Below are positions 8,858-18,910 of a stretch of 64,000 nucleotides of DNA, piece after piece. Origin of the DNA: Erpobdella octoculata (Eukaryota; Annelida; Clitellata; Hirudinida; Erpobdellidae); the NCBI GenBank assembly GCA_963978895.1, contig OZ022245.1, positions 17,602,414-17,666,413 on the forward strand, in the 5' to 3' direction. Positions within the stretch are counted from its first letter, which is position 1, and every line of letters begins with the position of its first letter. Made by a program: the position numbers and the translations under genes. The notes below the pieces were generated by a model, which did no database searches, had not been told where the DNA came from, and saw only the letters and a program-made list of their open reading frames with translations.

Positions 8858-9940
8858 TCTATATATATAAAAGAACATGTCCTGACTGACTGACTGACTG
8901 ACTGACTGATGACTGACTGATAATCAACGCCGAGCTCAAACGCCTCATCCTAGGAACGTGAAATTTGGAACTTATATTACTTTTATAGCGTAAACATCCG
9001 CTAAGAAAGGATTTTTGAAAATTTTGCTCCTGAGGGGAAAAAACTAAAAAACAAAATTTTTTCTAAAACAATGTATATCTCGAAAACCAAAAATGAGGAG
9101 ATTTTGAAATATGGTATATAGATTCTTTTTGAAAAATAAAAAAATACGTGTTTCACCATTTTTTGAAAATTCGGTTTCCCGGACCTCAAATGTGGGTTGG
9201 AAAATTGGGTTATTTGGTTTTTAAAATAGCTGCTACTCAAAAACTGTGAATGCTACAGGAGTAAAAATTAGTTTTTAGTTTCTACTCCAAAAATAATGAA
9301 ATACGTGTTTTAGCATTTTTTGAAAATTTGGTTTCCAGGACTTTAAATGTGGGGTGGAAAATAGGTTATTTATTTTTTAAAGTAACTGCTAATCAAAAAC
9401 TGTAAATACCACAGATAAAAAAAATAGTATTTAGCTTCTATTCTAAAAATAAAGATATACCTGTTTTACCATTTTTTAAAATTTGGTTTCCAGGACCTCA
9501 AATGTGGGGTGGACAATAGAATTACTTGGTTTTTAATGTAACTGCTCCTCGAAAACAATAGATGCTACAGGAGTAAAAATTAGTATTTGGTTTCTACTCC
9601 AGAAATAATGATATACGTGTTTTACCATTTTTTGAAAATTTGGTTTCCAGGACTTCAAATATAGGGTAGAAAATAGGGTTACTTGGTTTTTAAAGTAACT
9701 GCTACTCAAAAACTGTAAATGCTACAAAAATAAAATTAGTATTTAGTTTCTACTCTAAAAATAATGATATATTAGACGGGCCGTGCCGGGCCAGAAATTT
9801 CGGTTTTTGAAACGGGTTGGGCCAAGTTGTCGACGGGCCGAGCCGAGACCTAAAAAATTGATCCGTGCAGTACTCTACTATGTATGCATGGTTAAAATTC
9901 TCAAATTTCATGCGAGCGAAGCCGCTACGGGCACTGCTAG
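8858..9940 (+). mobile_element. Non-autonomous Helitron inserted in (ACAT)n
   Basis: The element starts with TCTATATATATAAAAG followed by a run of TGAC repeats. It ends with a short GC-rich imperfect hairpin region and CACTGCTAG. The left flank ends in A and the right flank starts with T, both belonging to the interrupted microsatellite (ACA|TACAT). That is the A|T insertion without target duplication expected of Helitrons. There is no Rep/helicase coding sequence. The interior is AT-rich and largely made of ~156-bp tandem repeats. Confidence 0.85.
9110..9770 (+). repeat. ~156-bp tandem repeat, four units, inside the Helitron
   Basis: The landmark CCATTTTTTGAAAAT and its variants occur at about 9156, 9313, 9469 and 9625, giving spacings of 157, 156 and 156 bp. 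Each unit also contains a GGTTTCCAGGAC motif, an ACTGCTACTCAAAAACTG motif and a TTAGTTTCTACTC motif. The units are diverged but collinear. Confidence 0.85.
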
Positions 9941-9960
9941 TACATACATACATATATACA

Positions 9961-9990
<30 letters not shown>
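9941..9990. repeat. (ACAT)n remainder right of the Helitron
   Basis: This is the continuation of the microsatellite interrupted by the Helitron, with one TATATA variant. It leads into the 5' fold-back junction of copy A4. Confidence 0.93.
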
Positions 9991-9991
<1 letters not shown>

Positions 9992-10017
9992 GTATCTTCC
10001 ACGTGTATCTTCCCTTT

Positions 10018-10662
10018 GCTTTGGCAAAGGGAAGATACACGTGGCGCCACAATGAAGTTCTAAGAGAGATACTGGGCATTATCAAGGAGAACTGCAGACT
10101 AGCCAATTCGATGCAGTTGTGCCCCAGAAGAAAAGTTTATTTCTTGAGAGAAGGCTTGCAGCACTTGGGCCGCAGAAAGGCAAGTACGAGAAGAGAATCG
10201 TTGCTTGATGCGGCAAATGACTGGAGGATATCAGCAGACTTAAAAGATGAAGACTGCTTTCCGGAATTGGTTCGCAGCAGCGGATTGAGACCGGACATTG
10301 TCATTTTTTCCAGTTTGGCCAAGACGTTGCTGTTCATCGAATTGACAGTGCCATGGGAAAGCAACATGGAAGCCTCAAATATCTTGAAAGAAGAGCGTTA
10401 CAGAATCCTTGCCCAAGATTTGGAGCGTGCGGGATATAGAGTCGAGATTTTTCCAGTTGAAGTAGGAGCCAGGGGTTTAGCCGGTCGCTCACTCGTTAAA
10501 TTGCTTGTGGCTCTCGGAATGTCGGGTCGGAAAAAAACTCAAGCTATCAAGAAAATAGCTGAAAGAGCAGAAACAGCTTCTTTTTGGATATGGATGCAAA
10601 GGAATGAAAAAGGAGATAATAAATTTAAACAGCCACTTCTGGCTTCCGTACAACAGTGTTAG
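10018..10662 (+). pseudogene. C-terminal RLE domain fragment of copy A4
   Basis: 215 codons remain, from ALAKGRYTWRHN to the common stop. The fragment includes RPDIVIF and ELTVPWE, so the whole endonuclease fold is present, but the RT and zinc fingers are absent. The frame is open across the entire fragment. It also reads back through the fold-back and microsatellite, but that upstream part is not element protein. No product is expected. Confidence 0.85.
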
Positions 10663-11049
10663 CTCCTCCTTTGTTTACAAGTTCAGGGACGAAGTCGCGT
10701 TATGGCTGCCGGCGAAAGTTTCGGTTGTTTGCAATAGAAGGAAAGTTGCTGGCGTTTAGAAAATAATCGAAACAATGTTTCCTGCCATTATGGTTTGTGG
10801 TGTTTCTCGTTTGGTGAAAGTGATGGCATGGCTCGAAGTTCCGGAGGTGAATGTTTCTTTCGGTATCGGAATCTGGCGGTTTGGTGGATGCTACAGTTAC
10901 TACATGCTCAAGTTCCGGCGTTTGAAAGACAGTTTCTCATCTTGTTACAGTTGCTTGACGGTTTCAAAATGACTTCTTGGTTCTGGTACTTTGAAGATTT
11001 GCCGGTTATCTGGTTCTGGTCGGAAACGGCATGTGATACACAAATTTCG

Positions 11050-11150
11050 TCAGGGGGCGGCCGTCTGATCAACGGTCGTGGCCCGCCCTCCCGTGGTAGC
11101 GTCAGGAAAAGGGCCGAAACGCTGGGAGGGTCTTCCTCTGAAGACCTCTG
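11050..11150 (+). promoter_or_regulatory. Conserved three-hairpin 3' UTR fold, family A version (copy A4)
   Basis: Hairpin I is a GC-rich stem (GGGCGG...CCGCCC) enclosing CCGT-CTGATCA-ACGG. Hairpin II pairs AGCGT (11098-11102) with ACGCT (11119-11123) around a loop with GGGCCGAA. Hairpin III is GGTCTTC-CTCT-GAAGACC (11129-11146), 7 bp with no mismatch. The same block is seen in A1 and A2. A5 loses hairpin III at its rearranged end. Confidence 0.65.
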
Positions 11151-11176
11151 ACGAACTTGCTCGAAGAAGAGTTTTC

Positions 11177-11643
11177 ACATACATACATACATACATACAT
11201 ACATACATACATACATACATACATACATACATACATACATACATACATACATACATACATACATACATACATACATACATACATACATACATACATACAT
11301 ACATACATACATACATACATACATACATACATACATACATACATACATACATACATACATACATACATACATACATACATACATACATACATACATACAT
11401 ACATACATACATACATACATACATACATACATACATACATACATACATACATACATACATACATACATACATACATACATACATACATACATACATACAT
11501 ACATACATACATACATACATACATACATACATACATACATACATACATACACACATAGATACATACACACACACATACATACTTACATACATACACACAT
11601 ACATATATACATACATACATAGATACATACACACTCCCGCTGC
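11177..11643. repeat. (ACAT)n with degenerate end; left copy of a long target duplication around B1
   Basis: After a long pure ACAT tract, positions 11551-11643 have a recognisable irregular sequence (ACACATAGAT..., ending ACTCCCGCTGC). This 93-bp irregular part recurs with one mismatch at 15621-15713, on the other side of element B1. The pair is therefore best read as the target-site duplication made when B1 inserted. Confidence 0.85.
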
Positions 11644-11659
11644 ATTAAGCCATTTAGCA

Positions 11660-11752
11660 ACCGGGAAAGACCGGTGACAACTGGGAAAGACCGTTGGCAA
11701 CTGGGAAAGACCGTTGACACTTGGAAAGACAAGTGACCTCTCGGAAAGACGA
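11660..11752 (+). promoter_or_regulatory. 5' UTR array of five short hairpins, GAAAGA loops (copy B1)
   Basis: GAAAGA loops start at 11665, 11685, 11705, 11724 and 11744, about 20 nt apart. The stems are ACCGG/CCGGT, CAAC(T)GG/CCGTTG twice with a bulged T, CACTTG/CAAGTG (perfect 6 bp), and a weak TCG/CGA. The loop is the same as in family A while the stems differ, which is the covariation expected of selected RNA hairpins. Confidence 0.75.
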
Positions 11753-11826
11753 AAACTTCACGGGTATCAGGCCTGGCTTAGCCGAAGTACAATCCGTTCA
11801 AATGCCGCTTCATGTTATACTACGAA

Positions 11827-14800
11827 ATGCCCCCAGAGTTCCAACCGAAAGGAGGGGGGAATGATGAACTCACATTCGGACCTTTGGACAACGACCCTGC
11901 TTCTTCAACGGACCCTAATGGGGGTATGCTTCACGAGTGTGTTTGCGGTAGGAGTTTCAAGACAATCCGTGGAATGAAAGTCCACAGAACGAAAATGGGC
12001 TCCTTAACCGAATTCCGTCAACGTACTGCATCAGATATTAATGCAGGTAAAACGTCGAACATTGCCGGGCCGGAGGCCAACCACAGCCCCGACGCAGTTC
12101 AAGATGTGAATCCGGAAGTAGAAATCAGTCAACCCAGGCCAAGAATTGATTTCCCTGCTGCAGGAGATACAACTGCATGAAAAAAGTTGGACGAAACACT
12201 CTCAAAACTTCTCAAAACACGTTCAAGAAATTCATCAAATTTCAGTATGAAAGATTTCACTGATGTTATTTACGAAAAAAGCACTGAATTGTTTGGTGTG
12301 AAACAAAAACGTCAGGTTCGAAACAATGAAGGCATGATTTCTAGACGACAAAGAGAAATCATTCAGCTGAAGAGAGAAAAGAAATTGTTACGAAAGCGGT
12401 GGAAAAGAGCCCAGGAAAATGAAAAAGCTGGTCTCGCAGAGCTGCGGCAGAGTTTGGGGCGTCGTTTGTCTGCCCTAATGAAGGCCGAGCGTTTTCGGAT
12501 AAAAAAAAGAGATCAGAGAAATGCCAGGTTTCAGTTCATCAAAGACCCATTCAAATATAGAAGAAATTTACTGGACCCACCCAAGTCAGGAACGCTTCAA
12601 GCAGACAAAGCAACGCTCGATGAATATTTTCGGTCCGCATTCGGTGACCCGCGTGGAGATCAGCAGTTAGAAGAAAGAACCGATCTTCCAGAAATCCCAC
12701 TTCCAAACGTTTCTTTCAGAGAAGGCATGATTTCGTTATTTGAAGTTACTCAATTTCTCTACAGAACAAGAAACAGATCTGCTCCTGGACCAAATGGGGT
12801 GCCATATCTCGTCTACAAAAAATGCCCAGAAGTATTGAGATTATTGCATTCTCTACTCGTGGGCTCTTGGGAAAGAAGAAGAATTGAAAGCGAATGGCAA
12901 AGAGCAGAGGGTATCTTTATTCCGAAAGAAAAAGACTCGAAGGCAATACATCAGTTTCGCCCAATATCATTGTTAAACGTCGATGGAAAGATATTTTTTG
13001 CTGTCCTTGCTCGGAGACTGACAAGCTATGTAATTCAAAACAATTACATCGACAGGTCTGTTCAAAAGGGAGGAGTGCCAGGAGTACCAGGATGCATCGA
13101 ATTTTGGTCAGTGATCTGGGAAGCATTGAAAAGAGCTAAAGACAGTCGTCTCAGCTTGCACATTGTCTGGTTAGACTTTGCCAATGCTTATGGAGATTTC
13201 GTCACCAAATGTTGTGGAAAACTCTCAGATCGCACCATGTTCCAAATTTTGTGATAGAAATGTTGCAACAGTATTTCGGACATTTCAAATTGAGGTTGTC
13301 AACGTCTTCATGTTCAACAAAATGGTTCCAGTTAGAAGTTGGTATAGCAATGGGTTGCTCAATTTCACCCATCCTCTTCGTATTAGCGATGCAGCTGCTT
13401 CTGAATGCAGTGGGTTCTCGCGTGGAGGAAGCTTACGTTGGCAAGGGTATCTTGATGCCATCGGTGAAGGCCTTCATGGATGATACAACTTTGGTTCTAA
13501 ACAAATGTATCTCAATGCGACGAGCTCTTGATGCATTCAGCGGGCTGCTATCATGGTGCGGCATGAGTTTCAAGGCAACCAAGTCAAGAAGCTTATTTCT
13601 GCGACGAGGCAAGATCGACGACAACGTGACGTTTTCAGTTGCTGGCAACAGGATCCCAACATTGAGAAAAGAACCGGTTAAGAGCCTGGGAAGGTGGTAT
13701 GACGATTCGGTTAACGACACTGGACGGTGTTCCGAGGTTCTCCGATCGGCATTTGAAGATATGAAAAAAATTGATGCGGCCCCACTCCAGAGCAGGTTCA
13801 AACTATGGCTGCTTCAGTTTGTTCTGTTGCCGAGATTGCTGTGGCCTCTATCAATGTATGAGATGAGCTTACCATTGGTGGAAAAGCTAGAAAGGAGGAT
13901 GAATAAATTTACAATGAAATGGTTGGGTCTGCCTCCGGGATTTACTTCGGTAGCTTTGTACAGCAAGACTGCCAAACTGAGGTTGTCACTGAAGTCTTTG
14001 GTTGAGGAGTTTATGATAAACAAGATCCGTACGCAACTAATGCTGGATAACTCTTCGGATCAAAGAATTGTGGAGATGGGACCTCTTGTAAAGTCCGGAA
14101 AGAAATGGGTAGCCAGAAAGGAGAGCGCAGAAGCTGAAGCCTCTTTACGTTGGACAGAAAGAGTTGGGGCAGTTCAACAGGACAAACGGGGTCTCGGGTC
14201 AACCCATCGAATTTGGTGGTCAAAATCCAGCACCAGTGAACAAACAAGTCTGGTCATTCAGGAAAGAAAGATAGGCTATTGAGTCCCAGAGAATGATTAA
14301 ATTTGTTCAGTTATCTCAACAAGGAGATTGGACGGCATGGGAAAATGCTGTTCAGCGTTCGCCTTCTTGGAAAGACATTTGGCAATACACACCACTACGT
14401 TTCTTTTTTTTTTTTTGATTAGATCTGTTTATGATCAACTGCCGTCATCCAGCAATCTTCGAAGATGGAAGTTGAGAAACGATGATTCGTGCATGTTATG
14501 TGGGCAATCGGAGACTCTCATTCACGTTCTTTCCTGTTGTTCGTTTTCACTTTCACACGGGAGGTACACATGGCGCCATAACCAAGTACTCCGAAAATTG
14601 CTTGACTTCGTCAAAAAAGCGTGTAAGAAAGCAAAAACAAGAGGAATACAGCAGAAAAGGAAAATCTACTTTTTGAGAGAAGGCAATCTGAAGTTCCACA
14701 GGTTCAGATCGAGACTTTGAATGTGTGATGGGTGCTGCCGACGATTGGTCGGTTTCGGCTGATTTGGCTGGCGAAATAAAATTTCCAAAAGCTGTGAGAT

Positions 14801-15165
14801 CTAGCGGTTTAAAGCCGGATATAATTATATATTCTGACTTGGCCAAGACAATGCTCCTGATTGAACTATCTGTGCCATGGGAAATTAACATGGAATCTAG
14901 CAATATTTTCAAAGAGGAGAGATATAGGGATTTAGCATGTGATTTGAATGCCAAAGGGTTCAGGACTGAAATTTTTGCAGTCGAGGTTGGCGTTCGAGGG
15001 TTGGTTAGCAGCTCAATGTTAAAACTGCTGAAAGCTCTTGGTTTTTCAAACCGAGAGAAAACTCGAGCCATCAAGGAGATCTCCCAGACAGCTGAAGCTG
15101 CATCTTTTTGGATTTTCGCTAATAGAAAAAAGAAAGCGCTACAAGATGCACACGAAATGGTTTAG
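11827..15165 (+). pseudogene. Broken zinc-finger/RT/RLE ORF of copy B1
   Basis: The ATG at 11827 opens MPPEFQPKGGG. One zinc finger (CVCGRSFKTIRGMKVHRTKMG) is recognisable, but its last Cys is Ser, and the second finger of family A is absent. The frame is broken by a stop at 12178 (probably Trp to TGA), a frameshift near 13195-13205 just after LDFANAYG, disruption around 14280-14420 including a long T run, and a short deletion near 14706 compared with B2. The RT motifs (APGPNGVPYLVY, FRPISLLNVDGKIFF, GIAMGCSISPILF, FMDDTTL), the CCHC motif CMLCGQSETLIHVLSCC and the endonuclease motifs KPDIIIY and ELSVPWE are all still visible. Confidence 0.88.
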
Positions 15166-15284
15166 CCTTGTTTACATTGAGCGATAATCGTTCCGGCGAT
15201 TTCAAGTTTTGTTTCGAACAGTTTTCTGCTGAACTTTGAATTTTCGTGTTTCAAGTTAGGAATTTGGAAACTTTTCTCGCCGAA

Positions 15285-15390
15285 GGGCGTCCGCCTGATC
15301 AACGGACGTGGGCCAACTTCTCTTAAAAGCGTCAAGAAGTTTAAGGGCCGAAACGCTAAAAATGAGAGGTTCTTCTTCTGAAGACCTTCG
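15285..15390 (+). promoter_or_regulatory. Conserved three-hairpin 3' UTR fold, family B version
   Basis: Hairpin I is CGTCCG (15288-15293) paired with CGGACG (15303-15308) around CCTGATCAA. Hairpin II is AGCGT (15328-15332) paired with ACGCT (15353-15357). Hairpin III is GGTTCTTC-TTCT-GAAGACC (about 15368-15386) with one bulge. The unpaired motifs TGATCAA and GGCCGAA are shared with family A, and the stems co-vary. Confidence 0.65.
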
Positions 15391-15418
15391 GCGACGAAAG
15401 CTCGCAAAGAGTTATAAC

Positions 15419-15713
15419 ACATACATAAATACATACATACATACATACATACATACATACATACATACATACATACATACATACATACATACATACATAC
15501 ATACATACATACATACATACATACATACATACATACATACATACATACATACATACATACATACATACATACATACATACATACATACATACATACATAC
15601 ATACATACATACATACATACACACATAGATACATACACACACACATACATACTTACATACATACACACATACATATATACATACATACATAGATACATAC
15701 TCACTCCCGCTGC
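15419..15713. repeat. (ACAT)n with degenerate end; right copy of the B1 target duplication
   Basis: The tract begins as ACATACATAAAT, continues as pure ACAT, and ends with the 93-bp irregular block 15621-15713 that matches 11551-11643 with one mismatch. Confidence 0.87.
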
Positions 15714-15856
15714 CGGTCGTTATCCGTTCCTTGTCGTTTTCCCGCTCATTCTTTCGCTCTCAGTTGCCCCCCCCCCATGGATCCGATTCTACATACATAC
15801 ATACATACATACATACATACATACATACATACATACATACATACATACATACATAC
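15714..15856. repeat. Short unique spacer and (ACAT)n before copy A5
   Basis: 15714-15790 is non-repetitive pyrimidine-rich sequence with a run of C residues; I recognise nothing in it. From 15791 an ACAT tract leads into the truncated 5' end of A5. Any in-frame ATG here only makes an artificial fusion with A5. Confidence 0.85.
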
Positions 15857-18431
15857 AAAACAAGAATTAGATGATCACTTCCGTTTGGCGTTCAAAGATC
15901 CTCTTAGCGATTCAGAGCTGCCGGAAAGAACCGATTTTCCCGAAGTACAGTTGCCGAAAGTGGCTTTCGACGGTGGAGAGATAAAGATGAATGAAGTATC
16001 TCAATTTCTAAAAAAAACGAGGAACAAATCTGCCCCAGGTCCCAACGGCATTCCATATTTGTTATACAAGAGATGTCCAGGCGTGCAAAAGCTGCTCTAC
16101 AACCGTTTAAAGATTGCATGGCGATCTAGATGCGTAGATAGGGAATGGCAGAAGGCGGAGGGAGTTTTCATCCCCAAAGAAAAAGATTCGGTCAATAACA
16201 GCCAATTCCGACCAATCTCACTTTTGAACGTGGAGGGAAAAATATTTTTCGCTGTTCTGGCCAAGAGGCTCACGGATTTTGCAATTCGTAATGAGTACAT
16301 TGACAGATCCGTGCAAAAAGGAGGAGTCCCCGGAGTACCGGGATGTATCGAGCACTCATCCATGATTTGGGAGGCCATCAAAAGAGCAAAACAAAACCAA
16401 CTCAGCCTGCATGTGGTCTGGCTTGATTTAGCAAACGCTTACGGGACTGTTCGCCATCAATTGCTCTGGAAGACACTCAAAAGGCACAATGTTCCAGAAT
16501 TCCTCATCGATGTTCTGCAACAGTACTTTCCCCGTTTTAGGCTACGTCTGTCAACATCGACGTGCTCCACAGAGTGGTTCAACTTGCGGGTCGGAATTGC
16601 TATGGGGTGTTCAATTTCTCCCATCTTATTTGTTCTGGCTATGCAATTATTGCTCGGTTCGATTGCATCTCGGGTTCAGGATGTTTACCTGGGAAAAGGA
16701 ATTTTCATGCCATCAATAAAAGCCTTCATGGACGACACTACTCTTATCTTGAATCACTGCGGCGAAATGCGCCGTATTTGTCAAAATTTTAACGACTTGT
16801 TGTCCTGGTGTGGAATGAAGTTCAAGCCAACCAAATCGAGAAGCCTTTCTTTGCGACATGGAGAGATTGATGGTTTTGTCTCATTCTCGGTGGCTGGTTG
16901 CGAAATCCCAACAATCCAGCAAGAGCCTGTGAAAAGCTTGGGAAGATGGTATAACGTCTCCATGAATGATGTGAATCGGAGCAGCATCGTTCTGCAGGGC
17001 TTGGTTGAGGACCTGAGGAAAATCAATTCAACCGAGCTGCAGGGAAAGTTCAAGGTATGGCTGGTACAGTTTGTTTTGATACCGAGGTTGCTATGGCCAT
17101 TAACAATCTATGAGATATGTTTATCTCACGTGGAGCGAATAGAGAAGAAAATGAACTGCTGCATTCGGAAATGGCTAGGACTTCCACCGGCGTTAACAAC
17201 TTTAGCTCTATATAGTAAGTCAGCTAAGTTAGCTCTTCCATTCAAGTCCCTAGTAGAAGAGTACAAGATTAGCAAAATACTGACACAGTTGATGCTGGAC
17301 AACTCTTCAGACCAATGTATCGTGAATGTGGGCCCATCAGTTGGATCGGGAAAAGGCTGGACTGCAGGGAGGGACATCCGTGAAGCCGAGGGATCTTTGC
17401 AATGGTCTGAAAAGCTCGGAGCAGTGCAACCGGGACGGCTCGGTCTGGGTTGGTTCCATCATGTGTGGTGGTCTAAGGCCTCGTCGCAGGAAAGGACAAA
17501 CCTGATTATTCAAGACAGAAGGCGAGCAATGGAGTTGGAAAGAGTGCAGTTAGGTGCTCAGATGTCGCAACAGGGCGATTGGACTAGATGGGAGGCGGCA
17601 GTTCAACATTCGATGACATGGAATGATCTGTGGCGTTACTCGCCCATCTGCCTACCTTTCGTGATTAGAGCGATGTATGATCAACTGCCGTCAGCTTCGA
17701 ACTTAGTGAAGTGGGGAAAGCTTGAAAATGAAGCTTGCAAGCTGTGTGAGAAAACAGAAACTCTGATTCATATTCTCTCATGTTGTCCGTATGCTTTGGC
17801 AAAGGGAAGATACACGTGGCGCCACAATGAGGTTCTAAGAGAGATACTGGGCATTATCAAGGAGAACTGCAGACTAGCCAATTCGATGCAGTTGTGCCCC
17901 AGAAGAAAAGTTTATTTCTTGAGAGAAGGCTTGCAGCATTTGGGCCGCAGAAAGGCAAGTACGAGAAGAGAATCGTTGTTTGATGCGGCAAATGACTGGA
18001 GGATATCAGCAGACTTAAAAGATGAAGACTGCTTTCCGGAATTGGTTCGCAGAAGCGGATTGAGACCGGACATTGTCATTTTTTCCGGTTTGGCCAAGAC
18101 TTTGCTGTTCATCGAACTAACAGTGCCATGGGAAAGCAAAGCCTCAAATATCTTGAAAGAAGAACGTTACAGAATCCTTGCCCAAGATTTGGAGCGTGCT
18201 GGGTATAGAGTCGAGATTTTTCCAGTTGAAGTAGGCGCCAGGGGTTTAGCCGGTCGCTCACTCGTCAAATTGCTTGTGGCTCTCGGAATGTCGGGTCGAA
18301 AAAAAACTCAAGCTATCAAGAAAATAGCTGAACGAGCAGAAACAGCTTCTTTTTGGATATGGATGCAAAGGAATGAAAAAGGAGATAATAAATTTAAACA
18401 GCCACTTCTGGCTTCCGTACAACAGTGTTAG
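15855..18431 (+). CDS. RT plus RLE ORF of copy A5 (5'-partial)
   Basis: 859 codons are open, from TKQELDDHF to the common stop, covering the RT (LDLANAYGTV, GIAMGCSISPILF, FMDDTTL), the CCHC knuckle and the endonuclease (RPDIVIF, ELTVPWE). A short in-frame deletion removes three residues after ELTVPWESK compared with A3. The N-terminal fingers and basic region are missing. The copy is an open but non-autonomous remnant. Confidence 0.85.
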   Translation, partial: TKQELDDHFRLAFKDPLSDSELPERTDFPEVQLPKVAFDGGEIKMNEVSQFLKKTRNKSAPGPNGIPYLLYKRCPGVQKLLYNRLKIAWRSRCVDREWQKAEGVFIPKEKDSVNNSQFRPISLLNVEGKIFFAVLAKRLTDFAIRNEYIDRSVQKGGVPGVPGCIEHSSMIWEAIKRAKQNQLSLHVVWLDLANAYGTVRHQLLWKTLKRHNVPEFLIDVLQQYFPRFRLRLSTSTCSTEWFNLRVGIAMGCSISPILFVLAMQLLLGSIASRVQDVYLGKGIFMPSIKAFMDDTTLILNHCGEMRRICQNFNDLLSWCGMKFKPTKSRSLSLRHGEIDGFVSFSVAGCEIPTIQQEPVKSLGRWYNVSMNDVNRSSIVLQGLVEDLRKINSTELQGKFKVWLVQFVLIPRLLWPLTIYEICLSHVERIEKKMNCCIRKWLGLPPALTTLALYSKSAKLALPFKSLVEEYKISKILTQLMLDNSSDQCIVNVGPSVGSGKGWTAGRDIREAEGSLQWSEKLGAVQPGRLGLGWFHHVWWSKASSQERTNLIIQDRRRAMELERVQLGAQMSQQGDWTRWEAAVQHSMTWNDLWRYSPICLPFVIRAMYDQLPSASNLVKWGKLENEACKLCEKTETLIHILSCCPYALAKGRYTWRHNEVLREILGIIKENCRLANSMQLCPRRKVYFLREGLQHLGRRKASTRRESLFDAANDWRISADLKDEDCFPELVRRSGLRPDIVIFSGLAKTLLFIELTVPWESKASNILKEERYRILAQDLERAGYRVEIFPVEVGARGLAGRSLVKLLVALGMSGRKKTQAIKKIAERAETASFWIWMQRNEKGDNKFKQPLLASVQQC

Positions 18432-18910
18432 CTCCTCCTTTGTTTACAAGTTCAGGGACGAAGTCGCGCTCTGGCTGCCGGCGAAAGTTTCGGTTGTTTG
18501 CAATAGAAGGAAAGTTGCTGGCGTTTAGAAAATAATCGAAACAATGTTTCCTGACATTATGGTTTGTGGTGTTTCTCGTTTGGTGAAAGTGGTGGCATGG
18601 CTCGAAGTTCCGGAGGTGAATGTTTCTTTCGGTCTCGGGATCTGGCGGTTTGGTGGATGCTACAGTTACTACATGCTCAAGTTCCGGCGTTTGAAAGACA
18701 GTTTCTCATCTTGTTACAGTTGCTTGACGGTTTCATAATGACTTCTTGGTTCTGGTACTTTGAAGATTTGCCGGTTATCTGGTTCTGGTCGGAAACGGCA
18801 TGTGATACACAAATTTCGTCAGGGGGCGGCCGTCTGATCAACGGTCGTGGCCCGCCCTCCCGTGGTAGCGTCAGGAAAAGGGCCGAAACGCTGGGAGGGT
18901 CTTCCTCTGC
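15855..18910 (+). mobile_element. R2/Hero-like retrotransposon, family A, copy A5 (5'-truncated, 3' end lost to rearrangement)
   Basis: It starts in (ACAT)n at the position equal to A3 ~5609 and keeps a long open frame to 18431. The 3' UTR follows family A until CCTCTG at 18910, in the middle of hairpin III. There it joins copy A6, which lies in the opposite orientation. Three bases (CTG) are shared at the join. The last ~65 bp of the element and its microsatellite flank are missing. Confidence 0.88.

Larger units (their letters stand above)
9999..11176 (+). mobile_element. R2/Hero-like retrotransposon, family A, copy A4 (5'-truncated with fold-back junction)
   Basis: The truncated element starts near 10018 within the CCHC region of the ORF and runs to the standard 3' end GAGTTTTC at 11176. 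Its 5' edge carries a perfect 21-bp inverted copy of itself: 9999-10019 is the reverse complement of 10024-10044, with a 4-nt loop. The 3' UTR shows the three-hairpin fold clearly: inner CCGT/ACGG stem around CTGATCA within 11056-11088, AGCGT/ACGCT at 11098-11123, and GGTCTTC-CTCT-GAAGACC at 11129-11146. Confidence 0.88.
11644..15418 (+). mobile_element. R2/Hero-like RLE retrotransposon, family B, copy B1 (full length, decayed)
   Basis: The complete element runs from ATTAAGCCAT after the left target duplication to GTTATAAC, which is joined to ACATACAT at 15419. It is collinear with family A (5' hairpin array, MPPE start, zinc finger, RT, CCHC, RLE, three-hairpin 3' UTR) but strongly diverged in sequence. 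Unlike A3, its reading frame is broken several times, so it is older or was less constrained after insertion. Confidence 0.88.

Noticed and set aside
8323..8893. Long ORFs of HTYIHTYI or CMYVCMYV repeats (also at 3336-3662, 11050-11700, 15162-15704)
   Set aside because: They are translations of (ACAT)n and (TGTA)n in several frames. A 4-bp repeat without stops is open in every frame and does not encode a protein.
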